DNA of 64,000 bases, taken from contig CP046522.1 of NCBI GenBank assembly GCA_009738435.1, forward strand, positions 3,503,249 to 3,567,248, written 5' to 3'. The notes beneath the pieces were generated by a model that had not been told where the DNA came from, ran no database searches, and saw nothing but the letters and a program-made list of their open reading frames with translations. Shown here one piece after another: positions 38,596 through 47,246 of this stretch (position 1 is its first letter; each line of letters starts with the position of its first letter). A program made the position numbers and the translations under genes. The stretch comes from Clostridium bovifaecis (GTDB lineage Bacteria > Bacillota > Clostridia > Clostridiales > Clostridiaceae).

Positions 38596-39705
38596 TTAGC
38601 CTTTTAATTTTTTTGCCTTAAATTCTTTTAGATCCATCTCCCAGTTTCCAACGTATTCACTAACATCCTTTTGCTCACCTTTAGGTACTACAGTATATTT
38701 CATTGTATCTTTCTCAAACCCTTTAAGGATTACATCTACTTTATTTAATGGATACTCTTCTTCAAATTTGAACTTTATGAGTTCTCCACTTCCTATATTA
38801 TATACCCTAATTGATCTCTTGCCTTCTTTTTGATATTGAATCGCAAGTGTTTTCTCATCTTTCGAAAATATCATATCTTCTACAGTAGTCTTTTGCATTA
38901 CATCACAAGATAATAACTGCTTGCCTATAGGCTTTTCCTTAGGCATTTTCCCTTTCTGGTTACCATCTTGTTGGCCGTTAGCACCTCCATCACCTTGCTG
39001 CCCCCCGCCTTGACCTCCACCTTTATTTTGTCCCTGAGTTTCCATAGAGTCATCAAAAGCTAAAATTCCTATATAGGTATCTTCTCCTGTAGTTGTTATT
39101 GCTATGGTACTTCCAGTATAATTAAGCGTTATAACTCCAAAGTTCCCCTTTGGGACTAATTGGCTTTTCATTTTAGCATTATCATCTTTAGAGTATGCAT
39201 ATTTCGGCAGTCCCTCCATAGCAGTGATTAAAAGTGTATCTAGGTCCTGCTCTTTTCTCAGCCTTATTTCATCAAAACTTTGAAAAGCTTCTCTAAACAG
39301 AGAGGTCTTAATTTCATCTATTTTATAATCTATTCCATCCTTTATTACCTTAAATCTATATTCTATTACCTGGGTCTCTGGCTTATTTACATTAGATTTT
39401 ACTACATTTACTCTGAAATTACCTTCTCCACTACTTTCAGTCATCTCCTCTGTTCTAAAGCCCTTTATCTTTAAATCATTCGGTTTTATATCCTTTACAT
39501 CTGTTTTCACTCTTTCACTTACTAGATCATTAGCTTCGTTATATTTCTCTGCTGTAATATTTTTTATATAGGATTCCACAATATTATTAGCGACTTTAAT
39601 ATCAAATCTATCCTTTTCCCTTACATTTTCAGCTTTCTGCTTAGTACAGCCTATAAGTGTAAAGACTATAATAAAAATCAACATATAGCTTATATACTTT
39701 TTCAT
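38596..39705 (-). CDS. Lipoprotein of unknown function with a Gly/Gln-rich linker
   Basis: Predicted lipoprotein of 369 residues. The ATG at 39705 follows AGGTGAT. The signal peptide ends in the lipobox TLIGC. Residues about 30-115 look like an NTF2/DUF-type alpha+beta domain (NNIVESYIKNITAEKYNEAN). A low-complexity linker (about 228-260, many Gly, Gln and Asn) separates it from a C-terminal beta-rich domain. I do not recognise the family. It stands alone, divergent from the YkvI-type gene. Confidence 0.72.
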   Translation of the reverse strand: MKKYISYMLIFIIVFTLIGCTKQKAENVREKDRFDIKVANNIVESYIKNITAEKYNEANDLVSERVKTDVKDIKPNDLKIKGFRTEEMTESSGEGNFRVNVVKSNVNKPETQVIEYRFKVIKDGIDYKIDEIKTSLFREAFQSFDEIRLRKEQDLDTLLITAMEGLPKYAYSKDDNAKMKSQLVPKGNFGVITLNYTGSTIAITTTGEDTYIGILAFDDSMETQGQNKGGGQGGGQQGDGGANGQQDGNQKGKMPKEKPIGKQLLSCDVMQKTTVEDMIFSKDEKTLAIQYQKEGKRSIRVYNIGSGELIKFKFEEEYPLNKVDVILKGFEKDTMKYTVVPKGEQKDVSEYVGNWEMDLKEFKAKKLKG

Positions 39706-39846
39706 ATGTTTTATCACCTATCTTCATATTAGAATTCATATTTATTTTCCCACCAAATAAAAATTTAATTTATATAATCATTATTTTTATTAATTTTTAT
39801 ATATTTATAAAGAAAACTTATTTATTAATATGATGGAGGTATTATC

Positions 39847-40899
39847 TTGAAAAAGAACTTAAGTTTAACCTTTCAGTTAGGTGCTGTCTTTATTGGTACC
39901 ATTGTAGGAGCAGGTTTGGCTTCTGGACAAGAAATAACCCTGTTTTTCACAAGATATGGGTATAAAAGTTTTATAGGAATTTTAATATGTATGCTCATTT
40001 ACATATTCATGGGTTTTAATATTATACACATTAGTATAAAATATAACTTAAAATCTTATAATGATTTTATAAAAATGGTAAGCCCCGGACTCATGGGCAA
40101 ACTTACCGGAATAGTTACTAGTGTATTTTTGATAAGTAGCTCTTCAATAATCTTAGCTGGAAGTGGTGCACTGCTTCATCAATACTTTAATGTTTCTAAG
40201 TGGGTGGGAACTATTTTAATGGCAGCTATTGGTTTGTTCACTTTGATGCGTGATACAGATGGACTTATTGAGGTAAATTCTTTTATTGTACCTTGCTTAT
40301 TAATTGTAATTACAACAGTTTTTATTCTTTTTATCGCACTATCTAAAGATATAGTGAGTATATCCTATATAAAGAGCATACCTAAATATAATAGCAACTG
40401 GTTAATATCTTGCCTTTTGTATGGTGGATTTAATACTTTAGCCTGCAGTGGAGTTCTTGTTCCTTTAAGCTCTGAGATTAAAAACAAAACCGCTTTAAGA
40501 AGCGGTCTGGTTTTAGGTTCTATCGGGCTTACTATCTTAGGATTAATGATCAACCTTATGTTACTGCTAAATGTCCCAAACATATATAATTATGATATTC
40601 CTTTGCTTTACATAGTTCATAGATTTGGAGTAGTTTTACAAATAATGCTTTTAACTATCATTTGGCTTGAAATGTTCTCAACGGAAGTATCTGATGTATA
40701 TAGCTTAAGTAAAACTCTTCAGCAAGCATTTAGAATACCTTATAGGAAAGCTGTAATTCTTATATTATTTATCGATATTCTTGTATCTCGCTTAGGCTTT
40801 GCAAATTTAATACGCCATGTTTACCCTGCTTTTGGTGCAATAAGTTTAATTTTTATGATACAATGTATTATATTCAAGTTTAACGAAAGACGAAAATAA
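39847..40899 (+). CDS. YkvI-type membrane transporter
   Basis: Integral membrane protein of 350 residues with about ten hydrophobic segments, like the YkvI family of APC/LeuT-fold transporters. The opening, FIGTIVGAGLASGQEITLFF, is typical of that group; the unwound first helix GAGLASGQE probably binds substrate and ion. The substrate is unknown. The TTG start follows GGAGG. The radical SAM gene follows 52 bp later in the same direction. Confidence 0.83.
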   Translation: MKKNLSLTFQLGAVFIGTIVGAGLASGQEITLFFTRYGYKSFIGILICMLIYIFMGFNIIHISIKYNLKSYNDFIKMVSPGLMGKLTGIVTSVFLISSSSIILAGSGALLHQYFNVSKWVGTILMAAIGLFTLMRDTDGLIEVNSFIVPCLLIVITTVFILFIALSKDIVSISYIKSIPKYNSNWLISCLLYGGFNTLACSGVLVPLSSEIKNKTALRSGLVLGSIGLTILGLMINLMLLLNVPNIYNYDIPLLYIVHRFGVVLQIMLLTIIWLEMFSTEVSDVYSLSKTLQQAFRIPYRKAVILILFIDILVSRLGFANLIRHVYPAFGAISLIFMIQCIIFKFNERRK

Positions 40900-40951
40900 A
40901 AAATCTTTAATTAAAGATTATATTGCTTGCTAAAGATAAGGATGTGAAATT

Positions 40952-41842
40952 ATGCTTACAGCTTGCAATTTATGCTGTAGAAACTGTAATGTAAATAGAC
41001 TAGATGGAGAAACAGGCTTTTGCAATTCTTCCGATAAGATAAAAGTTGCAAGAGTATCCTTACACCAATGGGAAGAACCTTGTATATCTGGAGCTAGAGG
41101 CTCTGGCACAGTATTTTTTTCTAATTGCAACCTTAAATGTGTGTTTTGCCAAAATCATGCTATAAGCAGTGGTGGAATAGGAAAAGAAATTTCAATTGAT
41201 CGCCTTAGTGAAATTTTTTTAGAGCAGCAAGCAAGAGGAGCCCACAATATTAATTTGGTAACTCCCACTCATTACGTGCCCCAGATAATATCTGCCTTGA
41301 AAATAGCAAGGTCAAAGGGTCTGAATGTCCCTATTGTATACAATACCAATAGTTATGAGAGCGTATCAACCATAAAGGCTCTAAAAGGTTATATAGACAT
41401 ATACATACCTGACCTTAAGTACTATAAGGATAAGTATGCAATAAAATACTCTAACGCTGCTAATTACTTTAAAAAGGCTTCTGCAGCTATAGAAGAAATG
41501 TTTTCTCAAGTCGGGGAACCTAAATTCAATAAAGAAGGTTTAATGACAAGAGGAGTTATCGTCCGCCACCTTATGCTTCCTGGTCTTCTTTTTGATTCGA
41601 AAAATATAATTGACTATATATACCGTACCTTTAAGGATTCTGTATATATAAGCATTATGAATCAATACACTCCAACTCACGATGTACGGAATTATCCTGA
41701 AATAAATAAAACGATAAATCAAAAACATTATGAAGCATTAATAGACTATTGTTTGTCTTTAGGCGTAAATAACGCATTTATCCAAGATGAAGGTACCGCC
41801 TCTGAAAGCTTTATACCTGATTTTGATTTAAGAGGAATATAA
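40952..41842 (+). CDS. Radical SAM protein, PflX/COG1313 type
   Basis: Radical SAM protein of 296 residues related to pyruvate-formate-lyase activating enzymes. The N-terminal extra cysteines are in CNLCCRNCNVNRL. The SAM cluster motif is CNLKCVFCQNH. Further family segments are NINLVTPTHYVPQI and IYIPDLKYY. The target is not known; no formate-lyase or glycyl-radical gene is in the window. The ATG start follows GGATGTG. Confidence 0.88.
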   Translation: MLTACNLCCRNCNVNRLDGETGFCNSSDKIKVARVSLHQWEEPCISGARGSGTVFFSNCNLKCVFCQNHAISSGGIGKEISIDRLSEIFLEQQARGAHNINLVTPTHYVPQIISALKIARSKGLNVPIVYNTNSYESVSTIKALKGYIDIYIPDLKYYKDKYAIKYSNAANYFKKASAAIEEMFSQVGEPKFNKEGLMTRGVIVRHLMLPGLLFDSKNIIDYIYRTFKDSVYISIMNQYTPTHDVRNYPEINKTINQKHYEALIDYCLSLGVNNAFIQDEGTASESFIPDFDLRGI

Positions 41843-41871
41843 AAAGGACTTTGCAAAGCAAAATCCTTTTT
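41841..41871. terminator. Bidirectional terminator
   Basis: Hairpin AAAAAGGACTTTGC / GCAAAATCCTTTTT between the convergent radical SAM and CoA-transferase genes. Confidence 0.8.
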
Positions 41872-41901
41872 ATATTCCTCCCAAATAGATAGTATTTAGT
41901 A

Positions 41902-43188
41902 TTATTTAATTAACCCAGCTTCTTTTGCTTCCTTAGTAAGCTTTTCTCTAAAGTCTGGATGCGCAATAGAGATCATAGCCTTAACTCTCTTCTCGATAGG
42001 CTTATTATATAAGTCTGCCATTCCATATTCAGTTACTACATACATTACATCTGTTCTAGGAGTGGTAACAGCTTGACCAGGAGGTAGCTGCACAGTAATT
42101 GTCGAATTAATTGAACCATCCTTACCTTTAACCGTAGAGCCCATACATACAAAGCTCTTTCCTCCTTTTGATATTCCAGCAGCTCTTACATAATCTAATT
42201 GCCCTCCTGTACAGCTAAACTGATTAAATCCTATAGATTCAGAGCCTATTTGGCCTGTAACATCTGCCATCAGTGCACTATTAATAGATATAAATTTTTC
42301 ATTTTGGCCTGCTGTATATGGCTCGTTAACAAGATGTATTGGTGCCAGATCAGCCTTACATTCTCCTACAAAGTCATATACAGCTTGACTTCCTAGCCCA
42401 AAGCCTGCTAAAATCTTACCATTAATTACACCCTTTCTAGCAAGATAAACTAAAGAATCTGTAAGCATTTCTGTGTGAACGCTGAGATTTTTCTTATCCA
42501 CAAGCCCATAGGCAACGGCATTAGCAATTCCTCCCAATCCTACTTGTAAGGTAGCCCCATCAGGTATTAAAGGTATTATATAAGATGCAATTTTTTTATC
42601 TTTTTCGCTAACTGGAGGTTGAGAAAGCTCAGCAAGAGGATGATCATGTTCACATATCCAGTCAACCTCACTCACATGAATTCTATTCATAGCTCCTTTA
42701 ACCTTAGGTTGGAACTTATTTACTTGAACAATCTTCTTCTTAGCGTATTCAGCAACTGGTCCATTCCAGCTTACTCCTATTGGACCATAGTACATATATC
42801 CATCTTCATCCGGAACAGACACCTCAGAAAAAAGGGTATTAACCTTGTATACTTCTTTTAAGGCATAATATGTGTTTGCAAAATGAACAGAATTAATATG
42901 AACATTTCCGACCTTAAAGAACTTTCTTTCATATGGTCCAAAGAATATAGAATTAAAATTAATTTTCCCAATATATTCTTTTGATTGAATACATTTAAAA
43001 GGATGGCATATAAGTGCTGAAACGAGTTCTACATTTTCCAGTTCATTAACTCTATCAGCTAAAGCTTCAACTAGTTGAACAGGAATTCCAGCATATGCAC
43101 CTATCCATATTCTATCTCCTGACTCTACTTTACTAGATGCTTCCTCAACAGATACCAATTTATTATTATATACTTCCTGCCAATTCAT
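41902..43188 (-). CDS. Acetyl-CoA hydrolase/CoA-transferase family protein
   Basis: Family I CoA-transferase of 428 residues, similar to 4-hydroxybutyrate and butyryl-CoA:acetate CoA-transferases. The catalytic glutamate is E240 in VHTEMLTDS, with the glycine loop VGLGGIANAVAYGL before it. The C terminus has ISIAHPDFREKL. The ATG start follows AGGGGG. It is the last gene of the crotonase-acd-etfB-etfA operon, 32 bp after etfA, so it likely activates the acid or releases the product of that pathway. Substrate unknown. Confidence 0.88.
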   Translation of the reverse strand: MNWQEVYNNKLVSVEEASSKVESGDRIWIGAYAGIPVQLVEALADRVNELENVELVSALICHPFKCIQSKEYIGKINFNSIFFGPYERKFFKVGNVHINSVHFANTYYALKEVYKVNTLFSEVSVPDEDGYMYYGPIGVSWNGPVAEYAKKKIVQVNKFQPKVKGAMNRIHVSEVDWICEHDHPLAELSQPPVSEKDKKIASYIIPLIPDGATLQVGLGGIANAVAYGLVDKKNLSVHTEMLTDSLVYLARKGVINGKILAGFGLGSQAVYDFVGECKADLAPIHLVNEPYTAGQNEKFISINSALMADVTGQIGSESIGFNQFSCTGGQLDYVRAAGISKGGKSFVCMGSTVKGKDGSINSTITVQLPPGQAVTTPRTDVMYVVTEYGMADLYNKPIEKRVKAMISIAHPDFREKLTKEAKEAGLIK

Positions 43189-43220
43189 ATTTTTCCCCCT
43201 ATCAAATAATTACTCCTAGC

Positions 43221-44240
43221 TTAATCATTATCTTTGAGTTTTCTAATTTCTTTCGTTAATTCAGGTAATATTTCAAATAAATCACCTACTATTCCATAGT
43301 CAGCTATACTAAATATAGGGGCATCTTCATCCTTGTTTATAGCAATTATTATGTCTGATGATGACATACCTGCAAGATGCTGAATTGCACCTGATATCCC
43401 ACAAGCAATATATATCTTAGGCTGAACAGTTTTTCCAGTCTGCCCAACTTGATGTATATGAGATATCCATCCAGCATCAACAGCTGCTCTTGACGCACCA
43501 ACTGTTCCACCTAAAGCCTTTGCCAGGTCTTTAATATAAGAAAAGTTCTCAGGTTTCCCGAGGCCGCGACCGCCTGAAACAATAATTTCTGCTTCTTCAA
43601 GATTAACTACTTCCTCCGCTGTTTCTTTAATATATCTAATAAGTTTCGTCTTAATCTCCTCTGCAGGAGTGGAAATATACTCTCTTATAATCCTTCCTGA
43701 TCTATTAAAATCTGGTTGGATTTTTTTAAATACACCTGGTCTTACAGTACCAATTTGCGGCCTTGTATTAGGGCAAAGTATCGTTGCCATAAGATTTCCT
43801 CCAAAAGCAGGTCTTGTCCATGCTATATTGCCACTTTCTTTATCTACATCAATTTCTGTACAATCAGCTGTCAGCCCAGTTTTAATTCTACATGAAAGCC
43901 TTGGCCCAACATCTCTGCCATTGTTTGTAGCACCAATCAATAGTGCTGATGGCTTGTATTTAGAAATTAACTTTTCAAGAACATTTGTGTATCCATCTGT
44001 GTTATAATCCTTATATTCTGCTCCTTCTACTAAAATAGCCTCATCAGCACCATAAGCTATTGCTGTTTTAGCAGCTTCTTCTACGCCACTGCCAATGACT
44101 ATAGCAATAAGCCTTTCTTCATTAGCATCAGCAAGCCTTCTTCCAGGATTTAAAAGCTCAAGTCCTACACTTTTTGCTTTTCCCTCAATGGTTTCAATAT
44201 AGATCCATATACCTCTATAGTCTTTAATTGAGTTCATCAT
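43221..44240 (-). CDS. etfA: Electron transfer flavoprotein, alpha subunit
   Basis: FAD-binding subunit of an electron-transferring flavoprotein, 339 residues, cytoplasmic. The C-terminal FAD domain has VSGGRGLGKPENF, GASRAAVDAGWISHIHQVGQTGKTV, and YIACGISGAIQHLAGM. It pairs with the etfB gene immediately upstream and takes electrons from, or gives them to, the neighbouring acyl-CoA dehydrogenase. No extra ferredoxin domain is present. ATG start after GGAGGGG. Confidence 0.95.
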   Translation of the reverse strand: MMNSIKDYRGIWIYIETIEGKAKSVGLELLNPGRRLADANEERLIAIVIGSGVEEAAKTAIAYGADEAILVEGAEYKDYNTDGYTNVLEKLISKYKPSALLIGATNNGRDVGPRLSCRIKTGLTADCTEIDVDKESGNIAWTRPAFGGNLMATILCPNTRPQIGTVRPGVFKKIQPDFNRSGRIIREYISTPAEEIKTKLIRYIKETAEEVVNLEEAEIIVSGGRGLGKPENFSYIKDLAKALGGTVGASRAAVDAGWISHIHQVGQTGKTVQPKIYIACGISGAIQHLAGMSSSDIIIAINKDEDAPIFSIADYGIVGDLFEILPELTKEIRKLKDND

Positions 44241-44251
44241 CTTTCCCCTCC

Positions 44252-45039
44252 CTAAATTAACTTTGCATCAGAAAGCATAGAAAGTAATTTTGACACTGTT
44301 TCTGATGCTGTTTCTTCTTTGATTTTTACTCCCGCCTTTTTAAGTCTAGGAGTAAACGTTTTCTTTACCTTAGTAGGAGAACCTTTTAACCCTATTCTTT
44401 CAGTATCAATCTCTATATCAGCAGATGTCATTGTAGGTATATTAATTCTATTTGCTGCCATTTTACTCTTAATAGTTGCATAACGAGGTTCAAATGCAGT
44501 CTTAATTACTGTAATTACAGCTGGCAATTCTGCCTCAATCACTTCAAAACCTTCTTCATTTTCTCTTTTACTGTAATTTTGTCCTCATTCAATTCAACAA
44601 TATCAGCAGCATAGGTAACCTGGGAATATCCTAAATGTTCAGCTATCTCTGGACCCACCTGCCCTGTATCTCCATCTATGGCTTGTTTTCCACAGAAAAT
44701 TAAATCGAAGTTTCCTAAGGTCTTAATAGCGGTTGATAAAATATAACTTGTGGCTAAAGTATCTGAACCTCCAAAAACTCTATCGCTTATTAAAACAGCT
44801 TTATCTGCGCCAACAGACAAACACGCCTTTAACGCTGCTTTTGCCTGCTCAGGTCCCATACTTATCACTGTTATACTTCCTCCATATTGCTCCTTTAACC
44901 TCACGGCAAGCTCAAGTGCATATGCATCAAAAGGATTTACAATACTAGGAACACCAGCTCTTATGAGTGTGTTTGTTACAGGATCAATTTTAATCTCTGT
45001 TGTATCTGGAACCTGTTTTATACATACTAAAATATTCAT
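44252..45039 (-). CDS. etfB: Electron transfer flavoprotein, beta subunit, interrupted by a frameshift
   Basis: The beta subunit completes the ETF heterodimer and binds AMP, or a second FAD in bifurcating types. The ATG at 45039 follows GAGGTG. The frame stops near 44539 within a Lys-rich stretch. One extra base in the four-T run at 44566-44569 (plus strand) gives ITVKRENEEGFEVIEAELPA and continues to the normal C terminus at 44252, 262 residues in all. Motifs are ILVCIKQVPDTTEI, GKQAIDGDTGQVGP and, after repair, the ETF-beta signature region RYATIKSKMAA. One gene, probable sequence error. Confidence 0.9.
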
Positions 45040-45093
45040 TTTGCTACTCACCTCGTTATAATCTAATTTAGCTTATTTGTTTATTAATTTTTA

Positions 45094-46227
45094 TTACTTA
45101 AGAAGATGCCCTGCGATAACAACTCTTTGAATTTGATTTGTGCCTTCAAATATCTGGAATATTTTAGCATCTCTCAGTAACTTTTCAACAGGATACTCTC
45201 TGCTATATCCATATCCACCTAAAATTTGAATAGCATCTAATGCAACCTCTACTGCTATATCTCCCGAAATACACTTAGCTATAGCGGCTTCTCTTGAATA
45301 AGGTAATCCTGAATTAATGCGGTTTATTACATAAGCTACAGTCTGACGAGCTGCCTCAATTTTTATATCCATATCTGCCATCATAAATTGAAGCGCTTGA
45401 AAGTTTGCAATTGGTTTTCCAAAGGTAATTCTCTCCTTAGAATACTTCACAGATTCCTCTAAAGCTCTCTGTGCTATCCCAACTGCTACTGCACCAACAA
45501 AAGGCCTTGCTAAATCAAGGGTTTTCATTGCTATCTTAAAGCCTTCCCCTTCTTTGCCAAGTAAATGATCTGCTGGAATTCTCACATTTTCAAATATTAC
45601 ATCACATGTATTTGACAATCTAATGCCCATTTTATCTTCTTCTTTACCGACCGTTATTCCACTTCTGCTCTTTTCAACAATAAATGCTGATAAGCCTTTT
45701 AATCCTTTGCTTTTATCAACATTAGCGAAAACAACGTAAACATCTGCAACCCCACCGTTTGTAATAAAACACTTAGTTCCATTTATTACATATTCATCTC
45801 CATCTTTAACAGCCGTAGTTCCAACTGCAGCTGCATCAGATCCTGCATTAGGTTCTGTTAACGCAAATGCTGCAAATGCACCTGGAATAACTATATCAGC
45901 AAACATTTTTTTCTGTTCTGCTGTCCCTGCAATTAAAACCGGTTTTAATGCAAGGCTAATTGCACATAATCCTGTAGCAAAACCTGCATCTACTTTACCT
46001 ATCTCTTCGTATATTGCAGCAGCTGCCATGTAATCAACTCCACCACCTCCAAACTCTTCAGGAATTTCAAGGCAATGAAGTCCCATCTCAAAAGCCTTTT
46101 TATATAACTCTATTGGTAATTCTCCTGTTTTATCATACTCTGCTACATAAGGCTTCACCTCATTTGTAACAAACTCTCTTACCATCGTCTGTAATTCTCT
46201 TTGTTCCTCATTTAATATATATCCCAT
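45094..46227 (-). CDS. acd: Acyl-CoA dehydrogenase
   Basis: Flavin enzyme oxidising acyl-CoA or, in anaerobes, reducing enoyl-CoA with ETF. The ATG at 46227 follows GGAGTGAT, giving 377 residues. The FAD/substrate region is AFALTEPNAGSDAAAV and FITNGGVADVYVVF. The catalytic base is the Glu of FEGTNQIQR near the C terminus. It is similar to butyryl-CoA dehydrogenase (Bcd), but the operon lacks thiolase and 3-hydroxyacyl-CoA dehydrogenase, so the substrate may differ from butyrate. Confidence 0.93.
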   Translation of the reverse strand: MGYILNEEQRELQTMVREFVTNEVKPYVAEYDKTGELPIELYKKAFEMGLHCLEIPEEFGGGGVDYMAAAAIYEEIGKVDAGFATGLCAISLALKPVLIAGTAEQKKMFADIVIPGAFAAFALTEPNAGSDAAAVGTTAVKDGDEYVINGTKCFITNGGVADVYVVFANVDKSKGLKGLSAFIVEKSRSGITVGKEEDKMGIRLSNTCDVIFENVRIPADHLLGKEGEGFKIAMKTLDLARPFVGAVAVGIAQRALEESVKYSKERITFGKPIANFQALQFMMADMDIKIEAARQTVAYVINRINSGLPYSREAAIAKCISGDIAVEVALDAIQILGGYGYSREYPVEKLLRDAKIFQIFEGTNQIQRVVIAGHLLK

Positions 46228-46278
46228 ACTTATCACTCCAAACTCATATTAATGTTTAATTAAAACTACTACTCCAAT

Positions 46279-47067
46279 TTACCTTCCTTTAAAGCTTGGC
46301 TTTCTTTTTTCAACAAAGGCAGAAATTCCTTCTCTAAAATCCTCAGAAGCTGCACATGCACTTTGTGCTGTTACTTCATCTTTAAGAAATCTTTCATAAT
46401 CCATATATTCACTGCTAAAGATAAGTTTCTTGTTATTAGCATAGGCAAGAAGAGGCCCGTGTGCTAATTTAGCAGCAAACTCCATAGTTCTTTTCTGCAA
46501 ATCTTCTGGTGCGCATACTTCTTTTACTAGCCCTAATGAGTAAGCCTCATCAGCTGATACCACCCTACCTGTCATAATTAAATCAAGAGCTCTTTGAACC
46601 CCAATTGCACGGGTAAGCAGGTAGACACCTCCCGTATCAGGAATAAGTCCAATGTTTACAAAGGCCTGTATAAATTTTGTATTGTTTGCAGCAATACAAA
46701 AGTCGCAAGAAATAGCAAGGTTGAAACCTGCTCCTGCAACAGCGCCTGAAACAGAAGAAATTACTGGCTTAAGCATTTTCTTTATTGCTAATGAAATGCT
46801 TCCAGCCTTTGCGATTAGTGGATCAAGATCTAGATTGCCTGACTTCATTTCCTTATAAAAATAACCAATATCTCCACCTGCACTAAAAGCTTTTGGTCCT
46901 CCACTAATTACTACTACCTTAACACTGTCATCTTCTTCGCATTTCTTTAGTACATATAATAGTTCATCTACCATGTCCATATCTAAAGCATTTAGATTTT
47001 TAGGATAGTTCAACACTACTGATGCAATACTGTTATTACAGCTAAAGTCGATTTTCCTTAGTTCCAT
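46279..47067 (-). CDS. Crotonase-fold enoyl-CoA hydratase/isomerase, PaaG-like active site
   Basis: Crotonase-superfamily protein of 262 residues. The oxyanion-hole segments are AFSAGGDIG and AVAGAGFNLAISCD. Compared with rat enoyl-CoA hydratase, the two catalytic glutamates are replaced (N116 and F136), whereas D144 in FVNIGLIPDTGG is kept, as in PaaG-type isomerases. It may therefore shift a double bond rather than hydrate it. It is the first gene of the operon, 51 bp before acd. ATG start after AAAGGGGG. Confidence 0.88.
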   Translation of the reverse strand: MELRKIDFSCNNSIASVVLNYPKNLNALDMDMVDELLYVLKKCEEDDSVKVVVISGGPKAFSAGGDIGYFYKEMKSGNLDLDPLIAKAGSISLAIKKMLKPVISSVSGAVAGAGFNLAISCDFCIAANNTKFIQAFVNIGLIPDTGGVYLLTRAIGVQRALDLIMTGRVVSADEAYSLGLVKEVCAPEDLQKRTMEFAAKLAHGPLLAYANNKKLIFSSEYMDYERFLKDEVTAQSACAASEDFREGISAFVEKRKPSFKGR

Positions 47068-47205
47068 GATTAATTTCCCCCTTTCATTTTTAATTAATAA
47101 TAAAATTAAAACTTATGCCTTCATTTGAATATATATGTCCTGTGAAATTTTGTTATACCTTCTTTAATATATTCTTTTAAATAATTAACCGCACAAAAAA
47201 TATAG

Positions 47206-47239
47206 AAGACCTTAACGGAATATTCTCCGTTAAGGTCTT
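47206..47239 (-). terminator. Terminator of the H-NOX receptor gene
   Basis: Perfect 14-bp hairpin AAGACCTTAACGGA / TCCGTTAAGGTCTT directly after the stop. Confidence 0.85.
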
Positions 47240-47246
47240 TTATATC

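Noticed and set aside
44252..44542. Separate small gene encoding a 96-residue protein after etfB
   Set aside because: Its sequence is the C terminus of ETF beta and joins etfB after a one-base correction; it has no ribosome site of its own.
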